Below are positions 49,707 through 59,731 of a stretch of DNA of 64,000 nucleotides, in pieces. Origin of the DNA: Rhizobium sp. NLR16a (GTDB lineage: Bacteria > Pseudomonadota > Alphaproteobacteria > Rhizobiales > Rhizobiaceae); assembly GCF_017948245.1 (NCBI RefSeq), contig NZ_CP072872.1, forward strand, positions 1-64,000. Reading direction: 5' to 3'. The notes beneath the pieces are model-generated. The model made no database searches. It saw only the letters and a program-made list of their open reading frames with translations, and was not told the origin of the DNA. Every line of letters starts with the position of its first letter. Within the stretch, counting starts at the first letter, position 1. Both the position numbers and the translations under genes were made by a program.

Positions 49707-50402
49707 ATGGCAGAAACAAATGAAGCAGTTCTTCGGAGCTATTTTCAAGACGGCGATCGGTGGGAACAGGAAATCGTAAAGAAGGCCAAGCGGTCTCGCA
49801 CGCTCGCATGGTTCGTCACCACGATTTTCGGCGCGATAACCTTGCTTTCCTTAACCGCGCTGGTGATGCTCGTACCGCTGAAGAGCTTTGAACCCTACAT
49901 CGTCGAGGTCGACAAGAACACCGGATACATGGAGATCAAAACCGGTCTCACACGCTCGGCGAATCTCACAGATCAACAGGCGGTCACCCAGGCCAACGTC
50001 GTGCGCTATATTCGCTCGCGTGAGGGATACGACCCCTTTGCGATTGAGCAGAATTTCGGCATTGCCGCCCTGCTCTCCACGGGCGACGCTGCCCGTGAGC
50101 TGCAGGAACTCTATAGCGCGGCAAATCCCAACAATCCTGCACGGGCTTTGGGGAAGAACAAGAGTGTGACCGTCGATATTAAATCCGTCACCTTTTCTAA
50201 TGCCAGCACGGCCCTAGTGCGGTTTTCGACTACAGAGAAAACGGACACGGATTCTATCACCCGGCATTACATTTCGGTCGTCCGCTATCGCTATACGGAC
50301 ACTCCATCGACCAATGAATGGCGCTTCGAAAACCCGCTGGGCTTCCAGGTCTACAACTACCGTCGCGATCAAGAGACGGTGACGCCTGGAGACGAGAAAT
50401 GA
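49707..50402 (+). CDS. virB8: VirB8-like inner-membrane assembly protein
   Basis: A 231-residue bitopic protein. One N-terminal membrane helix (LAWFVTTIFGAITLLSLTALVMLVPL, residues 32-57), then a periplasmic domain of the VirB8 fold: FEPYIVEVDKNTGYMEIKTGL, AVTQANVVRYIRSREGYDP, and TRHYISVVRYRYTDTPSTNEWRFENPLGFQVYNYRRD. It nucleates assembly of the secretion channel. Stop overlaps the virB9 start by four bases. Confidence 0.93.
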   Translation: MAETNEAVLRSYFQDGDRWEQEIVKKAKRSRTLAWFVTTIFGAITLLSLTALVMLVPLKSFEPYIVEVDKNTGYMEIKTGLTRSANLTDQQAVTQANVVRYIRSREGYDPFAIEQNFGIAALLSTGDAARELQELYSAANPNNPARALGKNKSVTVDIKSVTFSNASTALVRFSTTEKTDTDSITRHYISVVRYRYTDTPSTNEWRFENPLGFQVYNYRRDQETVTPGDEK

Positions 50403-51208
50403 TCAAACGCCTCCTGCTTTCTGCGACCGTCATGGCCGCGACGATGACTCACGTCCACGCTGCGCAGGCGCCACGGCCCGGCTCGCTCGATTCGCGTGTC
50501 ACCAGCGTCGTCTACCAGCCGAACAATGTGGTGAAAGTTTCTGCCACCTACGGCATCTCCACCATGATCATCTTTGATGAGGACGAAAAATTCGAAACGA
50601 TATCGCTCGGCGACACAGATAGTTGGCAGGTTGCCCCGTCTGAAAAGGGCAATATCCTGTTCGTCAAGCCGATTGCGAAGAGCGTCGCCACCAACATGAA
50701 CGTCGTGACCACCAAGAGGATCTATTTCCTCGAGCTCAACGACCATGCTCCGACCGATGGCAAGGAGATCTTCGGAATCCGGTTCGTCTATCCTGAGAAG
50801 GATCTGAATGCTTCGCTGCGCAAGGAAGCGGAGTACCGGGCTGCAAACCCGAATATGTCAAATCTCGACAAGGCCAACGTCAATATCGACTATTCGTTTT
50901 CAGGCGACCCAGCGCTGAAGCCTACGATGATTTTCGATGACGGGAAAAAAACCTTCTTCAAGTTCGGCAGCCGCGTTCCCGCGATTTTTGCCGTGCAGTC
51001 GGACTTCTCCGAGACGCTGCGCAATTTTCGCAAGGAGGGCGAATACATCGTCGTCGACGGTGTGGCGACGCAATATACGCTCCGCGATGGCAACCAGTGG
51101 ACATGCATCTTCAACCTTCGCAAGCCTGACTTCGGCGCTCCGGATCCGGACATTCTCGGTCCGGCTCATGACACCAAGGCGACGGAACGTAGGAGGAGCG
51201 GCAACTAA
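50399..51208 (+). CDS. virB9: VirB9-like outer-membrane core protein
   Basis: A 269-residue exported protein. Signal peptide LLLSATVMAATMTHVHA; N-terminal domain with RPGSLDSRVTSVVYQPNNVVKVSATYGISTMIIF; C-terminal domain with YSFSGDPALKPTMIFDDGKKTFFKFGSRVPAIFAV and YIVVDGVATQYTLRDGNQWTCIFN, which forms the VirB7-bound channel ring. The last base of its TAA is the first of the virB10 ATG. Confidence 0.94.
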   Translation: MIKRLLLSATVMAATMTHVHAAQAPRPGSLDSRVTSVVYQPNNVVKVSATYGISTMIIFDEDEKFETISLGDTDSWQVAPSEKGNILFVKPIAKSVATNMNVVTTKRIYFLELNDHAPTDGKEIFGIRFVYPEKDLNASLRKEAEYRAANPNMSNLDKANVNIDYSFSGDPALKPTMIFDDGKKTFFKFGSRVPAIFAVQSDFSETLRNFRKEGEYIVVDGVATQYTLRDGNQWTCIFNLRKPDFGAPDPDILGPAHDTKATERRRSGN

Positions 51209-52413
51209 TGAAGCGCAGTCCCGAACTTGAAGCCATGACGACGGCCGACGAAACGGCGGTCAGCAATCGCAATGCTGGACGAAACCAAACTCTCGGTATG
51301 GCCGCCCTTCTCCTGGGCGGCGCCGTGGCCGCCTATTTCGTTCTTGCGACCGCGAACGAAAAGCCACGCGATGTTGCTGACAGCGACGAAGAGTTTCAGA
51401 CCACAACATTCCGGCCGCCGTCCTTTGTTCGCGACGAACAAAAGCGGGAACCGGAGCCCGAACAAGAAGTCATCAAACTGCCGACGCCACCTGAAGCTGT
51501 TGAGGAAACCGTCGATACGACTGAGTTCAAGGTTCCAGCGCCGCCAGAGGCCGTTGAAGAGACGCCCGAAGCTGCGCCGGTGGAAGTGTTCCCCGAGCGT
51601 TACAAGTCGGGCCTGATCAAGCTCGATCAAAAAGGAAACGGAAGCGGAAACGGAAGCCTGACAGGCGAGAGCGATTCCGGGCTGAGCGTTGCCGGTGAGG
51701 ACCGCAACAGCAAGTACCTGGCTGCGGCCGCGGGCCTTGCCGATCGGAGCGCCAAGGCCCGGCAGATCGAGCGTATCGACGCGATGATACCGGAGGGAAC
51801 CTTGATCCCCGGCATCCTCGAGACGGCTATTAACAGCGACCTGCCCGGCCAGATTCGTGCCATTACCTCCCAAGATGTCTATTCCTTCGACGGCCGGCGT
51901 ATTCTGATCCCGACCGGAACGCGCCTCATTGGCGAATATCAGTCGGAGGTGACGCGCGGACAAAAGCGCATCTTCGTCATCTGGACCAGGCTCATTCGCG
52001 ATGATGGCGTTTCCGTGCGCCTTAACTCGATCGGCACGGACAGCCTGGGCCGATCTGGCTTGACCGGGCATGTCGACAATAAGTTCCGCGAACGATTTGG
52101 AGCGTCGATCATGCTTTCTATCGTCGGCGGCGCTGCCAGCTATCTGACCGGATATGGCAGTCAGGAGGCCTCCAACAACAGCGACGATGCCGCACGAGGC
52201 GAAGAGATCGCACGGGAGACGATCGCGCAGACCTTTAGCGACATGGCGAATACGGTACTCAGTGAAAACCTCCGTATTCCTCCCACCATCAGCGTCAGCC
52301 AAGGCGAGCGAATCTTTGTCTACGTGCGCCAGGACCTCGATTTCAGTGCCATGTACGACGATCCGGTTACCGAAGCGATGAAGGAGATTCAACGTGAACG
52401 TCGCGGCAAGTAA
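51208..52413 (+). CDS. virB10: VirB10-like core scaffold protein
   Basis: A 401-residue protein. One membrane helix near the N terminus (GMAALLLGGAVAAYFVLA, residues 30-47), a long glutamate/proline-rich stretch (residues 70-130), then the TrbI/VirB10 beta-barrel domain: MIPEGTLIPGILETAINSDLPGQIRAITSQDVYSFDGRRILIPTGTRLIGEY and a C-terminal PPTISVSQGERIFVYVRQDLDFSAMY. It links inner- and outer-membrane parts of the system. It overlaps virB11 by 20 bases. Confidence 0.95.
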   Translation: MKRSPELEAMTTADETAVSNRNAGRNQTLGMAALLLGGAVAAYFVLATANEKPRDVADSDEEFQTTTFRPPSFVRDEQKREPEPEQEVIKLPTPPEAVEETVDTTEFKVPAPPEAVEETPEAAPVEVFPERYKSGLIKLDQKGNGSGNGSLTGESDSGLSVAGEDRNSKYLAAAAGLADRSAKARQIERIDAMIPEGTLIPGILETAINSDLPGQIRAITSQDVYSFDGRRILIPTGTRLIGEYQSEVTRGQKRIFVIWTRLIRDDGVSVRLNSIGTDSLGRSGLTGHVDNKFRERFGASIMLSIVGGAASYLTGYGSQEASNNSDDAARGEEIARETIAQTFSDMANTVLSENLRIPPTISVSQGERIFVYVRQDLDFSAMYDDPVTEAMKEIQRERRGK

Positions 52414-53416
52414 CACGATCAAACGCGATCCGCACTACTTCCTCAATCGCGCGCTCGAACCGATCAAACAGTTCCTTGATGACCCAAAGGTGGTCGAAAT
52501 CGCCGCCAATAAGCCGGGCCACGTCTATGTGGAGCGGTTCGGCGCCGATCATATGGAACACCATTTCATCGACGCCCTGACGACCGATGAAATCCAGAAC
52601 ATCGGCGAGCGTGTTGCGGCGGCGACCAATCAATTCATCAGCCGTGCCAAGCCGATTCTGAGCGCGGCGCTTCCGACTGGCGAACGTATTCAGATCGTCC
52701 TACCGCCGGCGGCCCCTGACGGTGGCTCGATCTCGATCCGCAAGCAGGTCGTGAACAACTTCACGCTCGAGGAGTATCGCGACAACGGTTCGCTCGACAA
52801 AGTATCTGTGGCCGTCGGCGGCCTCAGCGACATCGACCGGGAATTGATCGGACACCTGCGCGCAGGCCGGATTTACGATTTCATCCACACCGCTATCACC
52901 AAACGAGTCTCTATCCTCATCAGTGGCGGCACCTCATCCGGCAAGACGACCTTCCTTAACGCCTGCCTGAAAAGTGTGGATCCTCATGAGCGGATCATCA
53001 CGCTCGAGGACACACGCGAGCTATTCCCGCCGCAGGCGAACACGGTTCACCTGATCGCGTCGAAGGGTCATCAGGGCACTGCAGACGTGACCATTCAAAA
53101 CTTGCTCGAGTCGTCGTTGCGCATGCGTCCCGACCGTTTGTTCGTCGGCGAGATTCGTGGCGCGGAGGCATTCTCCTTCCTGCGCGCGATCAACACCGGC
53201 CATCCGGGCAGCATGTCCACCGTTCACGCCGATACGCCGATGGGCGCCTATGAACAGCTCGCAATGATGATGCAGCAAGCCGGCATGTCAGCGGGTTTTT
53301 CCAAGCAGGATCTCATGTCGTATATCCAGATGGTGATCCCGATCGTCATCCAGCTCCGCCGTGACGGCGGCAAGCGCGGCGTCTCCGAAATCTTCTTCGC
53401 CCGGGATGAACCATGA
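52394..53416 (+). CDS. virB11: VirB11 ATPase
   Basis: A 340-residue hexameric traffic ATPase. N-terminal domain with VYVERFGADHMEHHFIDAL; Walker A LISGGTSSGKTTFLNACL near residue 176; ITLEDTRELF (Asp box), RPDRLFVGEIRGAEAFSFLRAINTGHPGSMSTVHADTP (Walker B and His box). It powers pilus assembly and DNA transfer together with VirB4. Start codon is GTG, inside the end of virB10; the stop overlaps virD4 by four bases. Confidence 0.95.
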   Translation: MNVAASNTIKRDPHYFLNRALEPIKQFLDDPKVVEIAANKPGHVYVERFGADHMEHHFIDALTTDEIQNIGERVAAATNQFISRAKPILSAALPTGERIQIVLPPAAPDGGSISIRKQVVNNFTLEEYRDNGSLDKVSVAVGGLSDIDRELIGHLRAGRIYDFIHTAITKRVSILISGGTSSGKTTFLNACLKSVDPHERIITLEDTRELFPPQANTVHLIASKGHQGTADVTIQNLLESSLRMRPDRLFVGEIRGAEAFSFLRAINTGHPGSMSTVHADTPMGAYEQLAMMMQQAGMSAGFSKQDLMSYIQMVIPIVIQLRRDGGKRGVSEIFFARDEP

Positions 53417-55515
53417 CCAAGGAGCTCCAGGCGTTCTATCTGCTCTTTTGCGTCGGGATAGCGTTCGTTGTCTGGATGCTTGGCTACGGCCTGGGTCTTC
53501 AGCTCTTCTACAAGGATGGACGGGTTCTCGAAACGACGATCACGAGCAACCCCTTTGTTCCAATTCAGCAGTTCTGGATTTATCGCTCGAGCCCTGCTCT
53601 GCAGAAGGTCGCGCTTGGTTCGATGGTTCCGGCACTGATCGTCGCCGGCCTGGTCGCATACATCGGCCTGAAGCCGACGAGCAACCCCTTGGGCGACGCG
53701 GCGTTTCAGGACATCGCCTCGCTTAGGCGCGGCAAATGGTTCCGCAAACACGGCCATATTTTCGGCCGCGTAGGGCGCAACATTCTCCGCACGAAGGACG
53801 ATCGGCATCATTTGATCATTGGTCCGACGCGCTCCGGTAAGGGCGCGGGCTATGTCATCCCCAATGCGCTCATGCACGAAGGCTCGATGATCGTCACTGA
53901 CCTCAAAGGCGAGGTTTTCAAGGCAACCGCGGGCTATCGCCGACAGAACGGCAGCCAGGTCTTCCTGTTCGCGCCGGGCTCGGAAAAGACCAATCGCTAT
54001 AATCCGCTCGATTTCGTTCGGACGGAGCGGGGCAACCGCACCACTGACATCCAAAACATCGCTGGCATTTTGGTGCCCGAAAACACGGCATCGGAAAACT
54101 CCGTTTGGCAAGCGACGGCGCAACAAGTCCTTGCCGGCGTGATCAGCTACATCACCGAAAGCCCCTTCTATCGTGATCGCCGCAACCTCGGCGAGGTCAA
54201 TTCCTTCTTCAACAGCGGCGTCGATGTGCAGGCGCTGATGAAGTACATCAAGGAAAAAGAACCCTACCTGTCCAAGTTCACACTTGAGAGCTTCAATTCC
54301 TATATCGCTTTATCCGAACGCGCGGCCGCTTCCGCGCTTATGGATATCCAGAAGGCCATGCGGCCTTTTAAAAATGAGCGGATCGTCGCGGCAACCAATG
54401 TCACCGACATGGATCTGCGGGCGATGAAGCGTCGGCCGATGTCGATCTATCTGGCGCCGAACATCACGGACATAACCCTGCTTCGCCCTCTCCTCACCCT
54501 GTTCGTACAGCAGGTAATGGATATCCTCACTCTGGAGCACGATCCCAATTCTCTTCCAGTCTATTTCCTCCTCGACGAATTCCGGCAGTTGAAGCGGATG
54601 GACGAAATCATGACGAAGCTGCCCTATGTGGCAGGCTATAACATCAAGCTCGCCTTCATCATCCAGGACCTGAAAAATCTCGATGAGATCTACGGCGAAA
54701 CCTCCCGGCATTCGCTGCTCGGTAATTGCGGCTATCAACTCGTCCTTGGTGCCAACGACCAGGCCACTGCCGAGTATGCGTCGCGGGCCCTCGGAAAGCG
54801 CACGATCCGCTACCAGTCGGAATCCCGCACGATCGAGCTGATGGGTCTGCCACGCCGCACCAAGGTAGAGCAGATTCGCGAACGTGATCTGATGATGCCG
54901 CAGGAGGTCCGGCAAATGCCGGAGAACAAGATGATCCTGCTCATCGAAGGGCAAAGACCGATCTTCGGGGAGAAGCTTCGGTTCTTTAAAACGAACCCGT
55001 TCAAATCGGCTGAAGAATTTTCGCAGGCCAATATCCCGCAGGTGCCGGAGGTCGAATATCTGCCCCCGAAAGCCATTCCCGCAACCACTCCGGAGTATGC
55101 CAAGGGCGGAGTTCCTTCCATCGCAACAACCTCGGCGGCGCCCACAATAGAAGAGAGGCCGGCCGCGGCCGCGATGATTACGTCTGCTCCGGCAAACCAG
55201 GACGCGACCGTAGCTGAGGAGGAAACGACTACTACCGCCAGACGAACCGTCAACAAAAAGGCGCTGCAGCCGAAGCCGAAGCCGAAGCCGGCGACTGCGA
55301 AGGCCGATGCGGTAGCATCCGCAAGCCTTGCCGCCATGGAAGCTCGGATAAAGGCGATTGAGGAAGGCCTGACTCCAAAGGCTGCGCAGCTCAAAGCAAC
55401 TGTCGAAGCGAAAGCCGAAAAGCTCGGCGATAAACCAGCCGCGCGCCGCAATTTCATGGACATCTTCAACACGACGGTTCCTGATCCCGTCGAGGTTGGG
55501 GTGGCAGCCGTATAG
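53413..55515 (+). CDS. virD4: VirD4/TraG type IV coupling protein
   Basis: A 700-residue coupling protein that brings the relaxase-DNA complex to the secretion channel. Two membrane helices at the N terminus (residues 8-32 and 68-88), Walker A HLIIGPTRSGKGAGYVIPN near residue 138, LPVYFLLDEFRQLKRMD (Walker B), and AFIIQDLKNLDEIYG are intact. The last 130 residues form an alanine-, proline- and lysine-rich tail not present in all relatives. Last gene of the virB operon, about 3.3 kb from the relaxase coding end. Confidence 0.95.
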   Translation: MTKELQAFYLLFCVGIAFVVWMLGYGLGLQLFYKDGRVLETTITSNPFVPIQQFWIYRSSPALQKVALGSMVPALIVAGLVAYIGLKPTSNPLGDAAFQDIASLRRGKWFRKHGHIFGRVGRNILRTKDDRHHLIIGPTRSGKGAGYVIPNALMHEGSMIVTDLKGEVFKATAGYRRQNGSQVFLFAPGSEKTNRYNPLDFVRTERGNRTTDIQNIAGILVPENTASENSVWQATAQQVLAGVISYITESPFYRDRRNLGEVNSFFNSGVDVQALMKYIKEKEPYLSKFTLESFNSYIALSERAAASALMDIQKAMRPFKNERIVAATNVTDMDLRAMKRRPMSIYLAPNITDITLLRPLLTLFVQQVMDILTLEHDPNSLPVYFLLDEFRQLKRMDEIMTKLPYVAGYNIKLAFIIQDLKNLDEIYGETSRHSLLGNCGYQLVLGANDQATAEYASRALGKRTIRYQSESRTIELMGLPRRTKVEQIRERDLMMPQEVRQMPENKMILLIEGQRPIFGEKLRFFKTNPFKSAEEFSQANIPQVPEVEYLPPKAIPATTPEYAKGGVPSIATTSAAPTIEERPAAAAMITSAPANQDATVAEEETTTTARRTVNKKALQPKPKPKPATAKADAVASASLAAMEARIKAIEEGLTPKAAQLKATVEAKAEKLGDKPAARRNFMDIFNTTVPDPVEVGVAAV

Positions 55516-55572
55516 CGATCAGGAACTAAAACCGAATGACAGCGGGCTTCTGTAGGGTGAACAAATGGGGAA

Positions 55573-55923
55573 ATGGGGTTGCAAAGAAGACTCTGGAACT
55601 CTTTGCATTTGCGGGCGAACACAGCGAAGGCGTTGCATGCGTACCGGCAGGCCGAGGCGCGCTTTCATGAGCTTCAGCAACAGAAGGATGCGCTGGACGC
55701 CGAGGAGCGGGTCATTCTGCATATATGGACGGAGAAGCTGTCGAGGGCTTCACTCAGGCCGGGCGATCACGAAGGATTCCAATCCGCATACCTGTCGCTT
55801 GGTCAGCGACGCGCTGAGCTGTTCGAGTCTTGGCAGATGGCAAACGCGAACCTGGCATCGGCCTATGAACAGGCGCGACGTGTGTTGCGGGAGTTTGGGT
55901 TCACGTCTCCGCTTGACGACTGA
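55573..55923 (+). CDS. Hypothetical coiled-coil protein
   Basis: A 116-residue helical protein (RANTAKALHAYRQAEARFHELQQQKDALDAEERVILHIW...), with heptad-like leucine and alanine spacing over residues 15-60. It starts 57 bases after virD4 and has GGGGAA before the ATG, so it may be the last gene of the operon. No domain recognised. Confidence 0.6.
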   Translation: MGLQRRLWNSLHLRANTAKALHAYRQAEARFHELQQQKDALDAEERVILHIWTEKLSRASLRPGDHEGFQSAYLSLGQRRAELFESWQMANANLASAYEQARRVLREFGFTSPLDD

Positions 55924-56029
55924 TGTACTACATTGCGCATTCACAGATGAAGTCGTAACGCAGAGCCGACCATAGTTTACCTTCTCACTGCGCTGTGCAT
56001 TCCATTGGCTGCGCAAACAATTTGAGGCC

Positions 56030-56445
56030 ATGATGCTCCATAAACCGCAGACCAAAACTCCGAATGCTATCGATATTCATGTCGGCAGCCGCATCCGCTT
56101 GCAACGAACGCTAATGGGATTCAAACGACCCTGGCAGCAGGGCTCGGGATCACTTTCCAGGAGGTACAGAAATATGAGAAGGGCACAAATCGGGTCGGCT
56201 CTAGCCGGCTCCAAGCCATCGCAAACATTCTCGGCGTCCCGGTTGCATGGTTTTTCGAGGAGGGGCATGGGGGCTCTTCCAGTCCGCTAGAGCCGGAGCC
56301 GGGAGCCGGCAGGGAAATCACGCAGTTCCTGAATTCCGTCGAGGGGCTGGCTCTCAATCGCGCCTTTGTGAAGATTGAGGACGAAAAGATCCGGCGGAAG
56401 CTCGTCAACCTGGTGAAAGCGCTGGCAAAAGAGGCTTCGGAGTAA
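56030..56445 (+). pseudogene. Frameshifted XRE-family regulator
   Basis: The first frame reads NAIDIHVGSRIRLQRTLMGF and the second, from about 56121, continues QTTLAAGLGITFQEVQKYEKGTNRVGSSRLQAIANILGVPVAWFFEEG to a TAA at 56445. Together they make one XRE regulator of about 137 residues like the one at 13420. A gap of four bases (or one base plus one codon) at 56121-56123 breaks the helix-turn-helix. Each half alone lacks a complete DNA-binding domain, so it is most likely inactive unless the ribosome shifts frame. Confidence 0.8.
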
Positions 56446-56504
56446 GACCCCGCTGATACGAAGTCAGCATGTTTTATGCCGGCCTCTTAAAATGAGCCCC
56501 GCCA

Positions 56505-56717
56505 TTAGAAGGGCCAGAAGCTTCCTAGATAGGTCGCTGTCTCGTTCACCCAATCCATCGAGTCACGATACCAAGCCATCACCGTTTCCGATGCCACCTG
56601 GACGCAGCCGAGAAAAAATACAAATACGATAACAACGGCGAAGAACTTGCCAAACCCCTCGTCGCCTTTCGGGTCATTGCTCTGGATGACGTATTGTTGC
56701 CGGTTATCCTTCAACAT
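56505..56717 (-). CDS. Small membrane protein downstream of the relaxase
   Basis: A 70-residue protein with one hydrophobic helix (FFAVVIVFVFFLGCVQVASETVMAW) after a polar N terminus. It begins 5 bases after the relaxase stop on the same strand, so it belongs to the mobilisation operon mobC-relaxase. Role unknown. Confidence 0.6.
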   Translation of the reverse strand: MLKDNRQQYVIQSNDPKGDEGFGKFFAVVIVFVFFLGCVQVASETVMAWYRDSMDWVNETATYLGSFWPF

Positions 56718-56722
56718 ATCCC

Positions 56723-59700
56723 TTAACGGTCCCGATCGTCGTGGTCGCGTTCCCTCTGTTCCATTTGTTCCCGCTCAAGCTCCTCAAGGCGAGGAACGTG
56801 CTGTTGGGCGGGGTCAGTCCGTGTGGTATCTCCGCTGCGGTGATCAGCTTCACTCTCTTTATTTAGACGATTAGTAGCGTCCACCGTCGAAGCTAGTTCG
56901 TGGGCTTTCCGAGCATCGTCCTCACGGTCGGGCTCAGCTTCGGGGTCAAACTCCCTCTGCATCTCAGCTAAGTAGGCGGCTTCATCAATCGGCGCCGGCT
57001 CGACGGCCTTGAAGCTGGTATCGACGACAACGCCATGTACTTTCAATTGCTCCAATTGAGGAGCAACACTTTCGACATGGCCCTCATGCTCTCGCCTATC
57101 CCTTTCGATCTCGGGCTCATATTCGAGCCCGCTCATGCGAGCCGAATCCGCGTCCTCATCATCGTAACCATAGTCAACCTCGGTCCGCGAGAGATCAAGA
57201 ACCTCATCCGGGCCGAGCCTATCGAGCTGAGCACTCATGTGCGACAGGAATTGACGTTCGGCACTGGCCTCGCTTCGCGTCGCGTAGCTATCTTCTGAGA
57301 TGAAATTCGGCGAATCCTGGCTGTTCAAACGCTCGTCAAGTCGATCGATCCGCTCGACTATCACGCCCTGCACTCCCTTTATGACCTCTTCGCGGTCATC
57401 GTTGCGCGACGGAACATTGTTTTCCGCCTGATCGATCAACCGTTGTAGATCGGGATCCTCCTTGGCAATCTCTCGAACGTAGCTGTTCCCAGCGATAGCC
57501 AATTCCGCGGCACGCTGCATCGCCTGATCAAGCCCGGCCTGCATTGCCTCCTTACCGTCGGCTGAAAACTCCCCTGCTTCGATCCGATCGAGCCCCTCGC
57601 GGTAGTGGTCGACGTCAATCATGGCATCATTACCGGCCTCGACGACAGCCTCGCCGTGTTTGGCGACTGCTGATCCCCACGCGTCATTGATAGGATCACG
57701 TGAGGAATTGCGAGCAGCTTCGGCGTATTGCTTGAGAACGCCGTCCTCAATCTCAAAACTCCGTTCGCTTATATATGCCTTGCTAAAGCCCTCTGCTTTG
57801 AGCCGGCCGATCTCAGCCTCAACGGCGCGCGCAAACTCCTCCTCGGGCATTTGCGATTGCTCCATTCCGTCCATCCTTCCGTCGGGCGAAATGACTTCTG
57901 TCAGCTCTTCACGGCTCTGCGTAGCCTGCATTTCGTTGCGCTTTTCATATAGCTCTACCAGCTCACGTTTCTGGTTGACGAAGTCACGGGCCAAGCCCGC
58001 TACCTCATCAAAGTCGGCTCGGTCATCTGCGGCCACGGTGCGCTCCAGCTTGAACAACGCCGTTTCCACCTTCTTCTCATAAGCCTCGAACTCTGCTCGT
58101 GACGTTTCGCGCAACTCTTGACCCTCCAAAACCATTTCCTGCAACGTAACCAAATTGGCGCGGAAATTCGATCCGAAATCTGCGTGAATGATATTGGCGC
58201 CGGCGTCCTTCGTTGCCTCCGAAAGCCCAGCTTCTAAGTATTCTCGGTGCTGTGTAGCATAGACAATGGTCTGACGATCACCGCTCGCAAGGGCGACCTT
58301 CTGCCACGATTCCTGCGCCTTTATGATGTATTGTCGGCTCCTGTCGCTTTTCGCGACCGCGCGCCGGCCGCTGCGCTTGGCGTCATACCGCGCCTGCGCT
58401 GGCTCGCTCGTCCCGACATGCTCCGTGCGACCGTTGCGGCTCACCGGCCGAACCTGCGTCCGCGTGAAGGCGGGCGGAGTGGCAAACTCTCGCCGATCGG
58501 TCATTTCCATTTCTATGCCATGTTCCCGCGCCTTCTCGGCCATGACCGATCGCCATTCGCGAAACACGGCCGGAGTCGTCTCTATGCGATCGCCGGCATC
58601 CGATCTCATGGCGATGATCGCATGCGCATGAACGTGCGGTCGCTTGCCCCCCTCCCCAGCCTCTTTCGGATCGCTGGCAGGATCGTGCATGGCGAAGACA
58701 TAACGATGGCCCGCAAACTGGTGCGCTAGAAAATCGCGCACGGCACCCTCGAAAGTCGCTGCATCCGTTCCGGCCCGTGCCGACATGATGACGTGCATCA
58801 CGTCGCGGCTCCTTCGGCTGTGCAGATCACCGCGCCATTCCCTTTGTACCAGATCCCCTGCAGCCTTCTCGCCAGATACTGACCGGCCCCGATCGTCGCG
58901 AACATCCTGATACTGGTCGACCAGGTCGCGCAAACGGATGGCGCCGAACTCGACACCGTTCCCATACCCATGAAACGAGAACATCGCGCCGGCCTCGCTG
59001 GCGAACGCACTGGCATCATACCGCCCCTGGATGATATCGGCCGCTTTAGCGTCTCCTGTCAGCCGCTCCCCCTGCCCGCTTCGGAGCACCACCAGCCCTT
59101 GAACCGAGACTGAACCGTCCTGATGCTTCTCGACCGCATAGGCATAGCGGCGATCGCCAAAGCCACTTGATAAGGTGCTCCGTACCAACTCGTGCAAAGC
59201 GTCGTCGGACGTAAGCCTAGAGCCCGTTATCTCGACGCTGAAACTCCCGATGTCGCGGCTTTCGGCACGGTTCTGGAAAAGGTGATCCCAATCACCGCGC
59301 ACCCTGGCCAATTCCTCGCGGCCCTCAAGGATCCTGCCGTTTTCGTCCTCAACCTTCAGTTCTCCGGATCGGGACACGTAGTTCAACATTGCCCCTACTC
59401 GCGCACCGCCCCCATAAGACGCCATTTTGACGACGGCCGGCTGGCTTCCCTTGGCGACGGCAGCAAGCCGCGTCTCCATCGGCCGGCTTGATGGTGTCGC
59501 CGTCGCTTGGTCTCGAGGAGCCCACTGGCTCCTCGATCCGGCGCGCTCTCCACGAGAAGCGCCGCCAGAACCTCCTCCACCGCCTGCGCCGAGCTGAGCC
59601 AGCTGCTTCAGGCGCTTCCGCATTTCTTCCTCGGCCGCGGCACCACGTCCACCAGACGTCATCTCATGCACCAGCGCTGCGCGCCGCTGCTCCCATTCGC

Positions 59701-59728
59701 TGGTGAATGCGCCGAAGAAGATTTCCAA
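56723..59728 (-). CDS. MOBP-type relaxase
   Basis: A 1001-residue relaxase. The N-terminal 100 residues are a glycine-rich leader; then comes the catalytic domain with MASYGGGARVGAMLNYVSRSGELKV (candidate nicking Tyr at 117), MHVIMSARAGTD, and the metal-binding HVHAHAIIAM at residues 365-373 (three-histidine motif). The last 550 residues are charged and helical, likely for transfer and protein contacts. It cuts oriT and pilots the strand through the T4SS. It starts three bases after mobC, forming one operon. MOBP class fits the P-type nick sequence found at 60222. Confidence 0.9.
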   Translation of the reverse strand: MEIFFGAFTSEWEQRRAALVHEMTSGGRGAAAEEEMRKRLKQLAQLGAGGGGGSGGASRGERAGSRSQWAPRDQATATPSSRPMETRLAAVAKGSQPAVVKMASYGGGARVGAMLNYVSRSGELKVEDENGRILEGREELARVRGDWDHLFQNRAESRDIGSFSVEITGSRLTSDDALHELVRSTLSSGFGDRRYAYAVEKHQDGSVSVQGLVVLRSGQGERLTGDAKAADIIQGRYDASAFASEAGAMFSFHGYGNGVEFGAIRLRDLVDQYQDVRDDRGRSVSGEKAAGDLVQREWRGDLHSRRSRDVMHVIMSARAGTDAATFEGAVRDFLAHQFAGHRYVFAMHDPASDPKEAGEGGKRPHVHAHAIIAMRSDAGDRIETTPAVFREWRSVMAEKAREHGIEMEMTDRREFATPPAFTRTQVRPVSRNGRTEHVGTSEPAQARYDAKRSGRRAVAKSDRSRQYIIKAQESWQKVALASGDRQTIVYATQHREYLEAGLSEATKDAGANIIHADFGSNFRANLVTLQEMVLEGQELRETSRAEFEAYEKKVETALFKLERTVAADDRADFDEVAGLARDFVNQKRELVELYEKRNEMQATQSREELTEVISPDGRMDGMEQSQMPEEEFARAVEAEIGRLKAEGFSKAYISERSFEIEDGVLKQYAEAARNSSRDPINDAWGSAVAKHGEAVVEAGNDAMIDVDHYREGLDRIEAGEFSADGKEAMQAGLDQAMQRAAELAIAGNSYVREIAKEDPDLQRLIDQAENNVPSRNDDREEVIKGVQGVIVERIDRLDERLNSQDSPNFISEDSYATRSEASAERQFLSHMSAQLDRLGPDEVLDLSRTEVDYGYDDEDADSARMSGLEYEPEIERDRREHEGHVESVAPQLEQLKVHGVVVDTSFKAVEPAPIDEAAYLAEMQREFDPEAEPDREDDARKAHELASTVDATNRLNKESEADHRSGDTTRTDPAQQHVPRLEELEREQMEQRERDHDDRDR

Positions 59729-59731
59729 CGG

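Noticed and set aside
51205..52422. Minus-strand open frame of 405 codons opposite virB10
   Set aside because: Antisense to a clear VirB10; no independent support.
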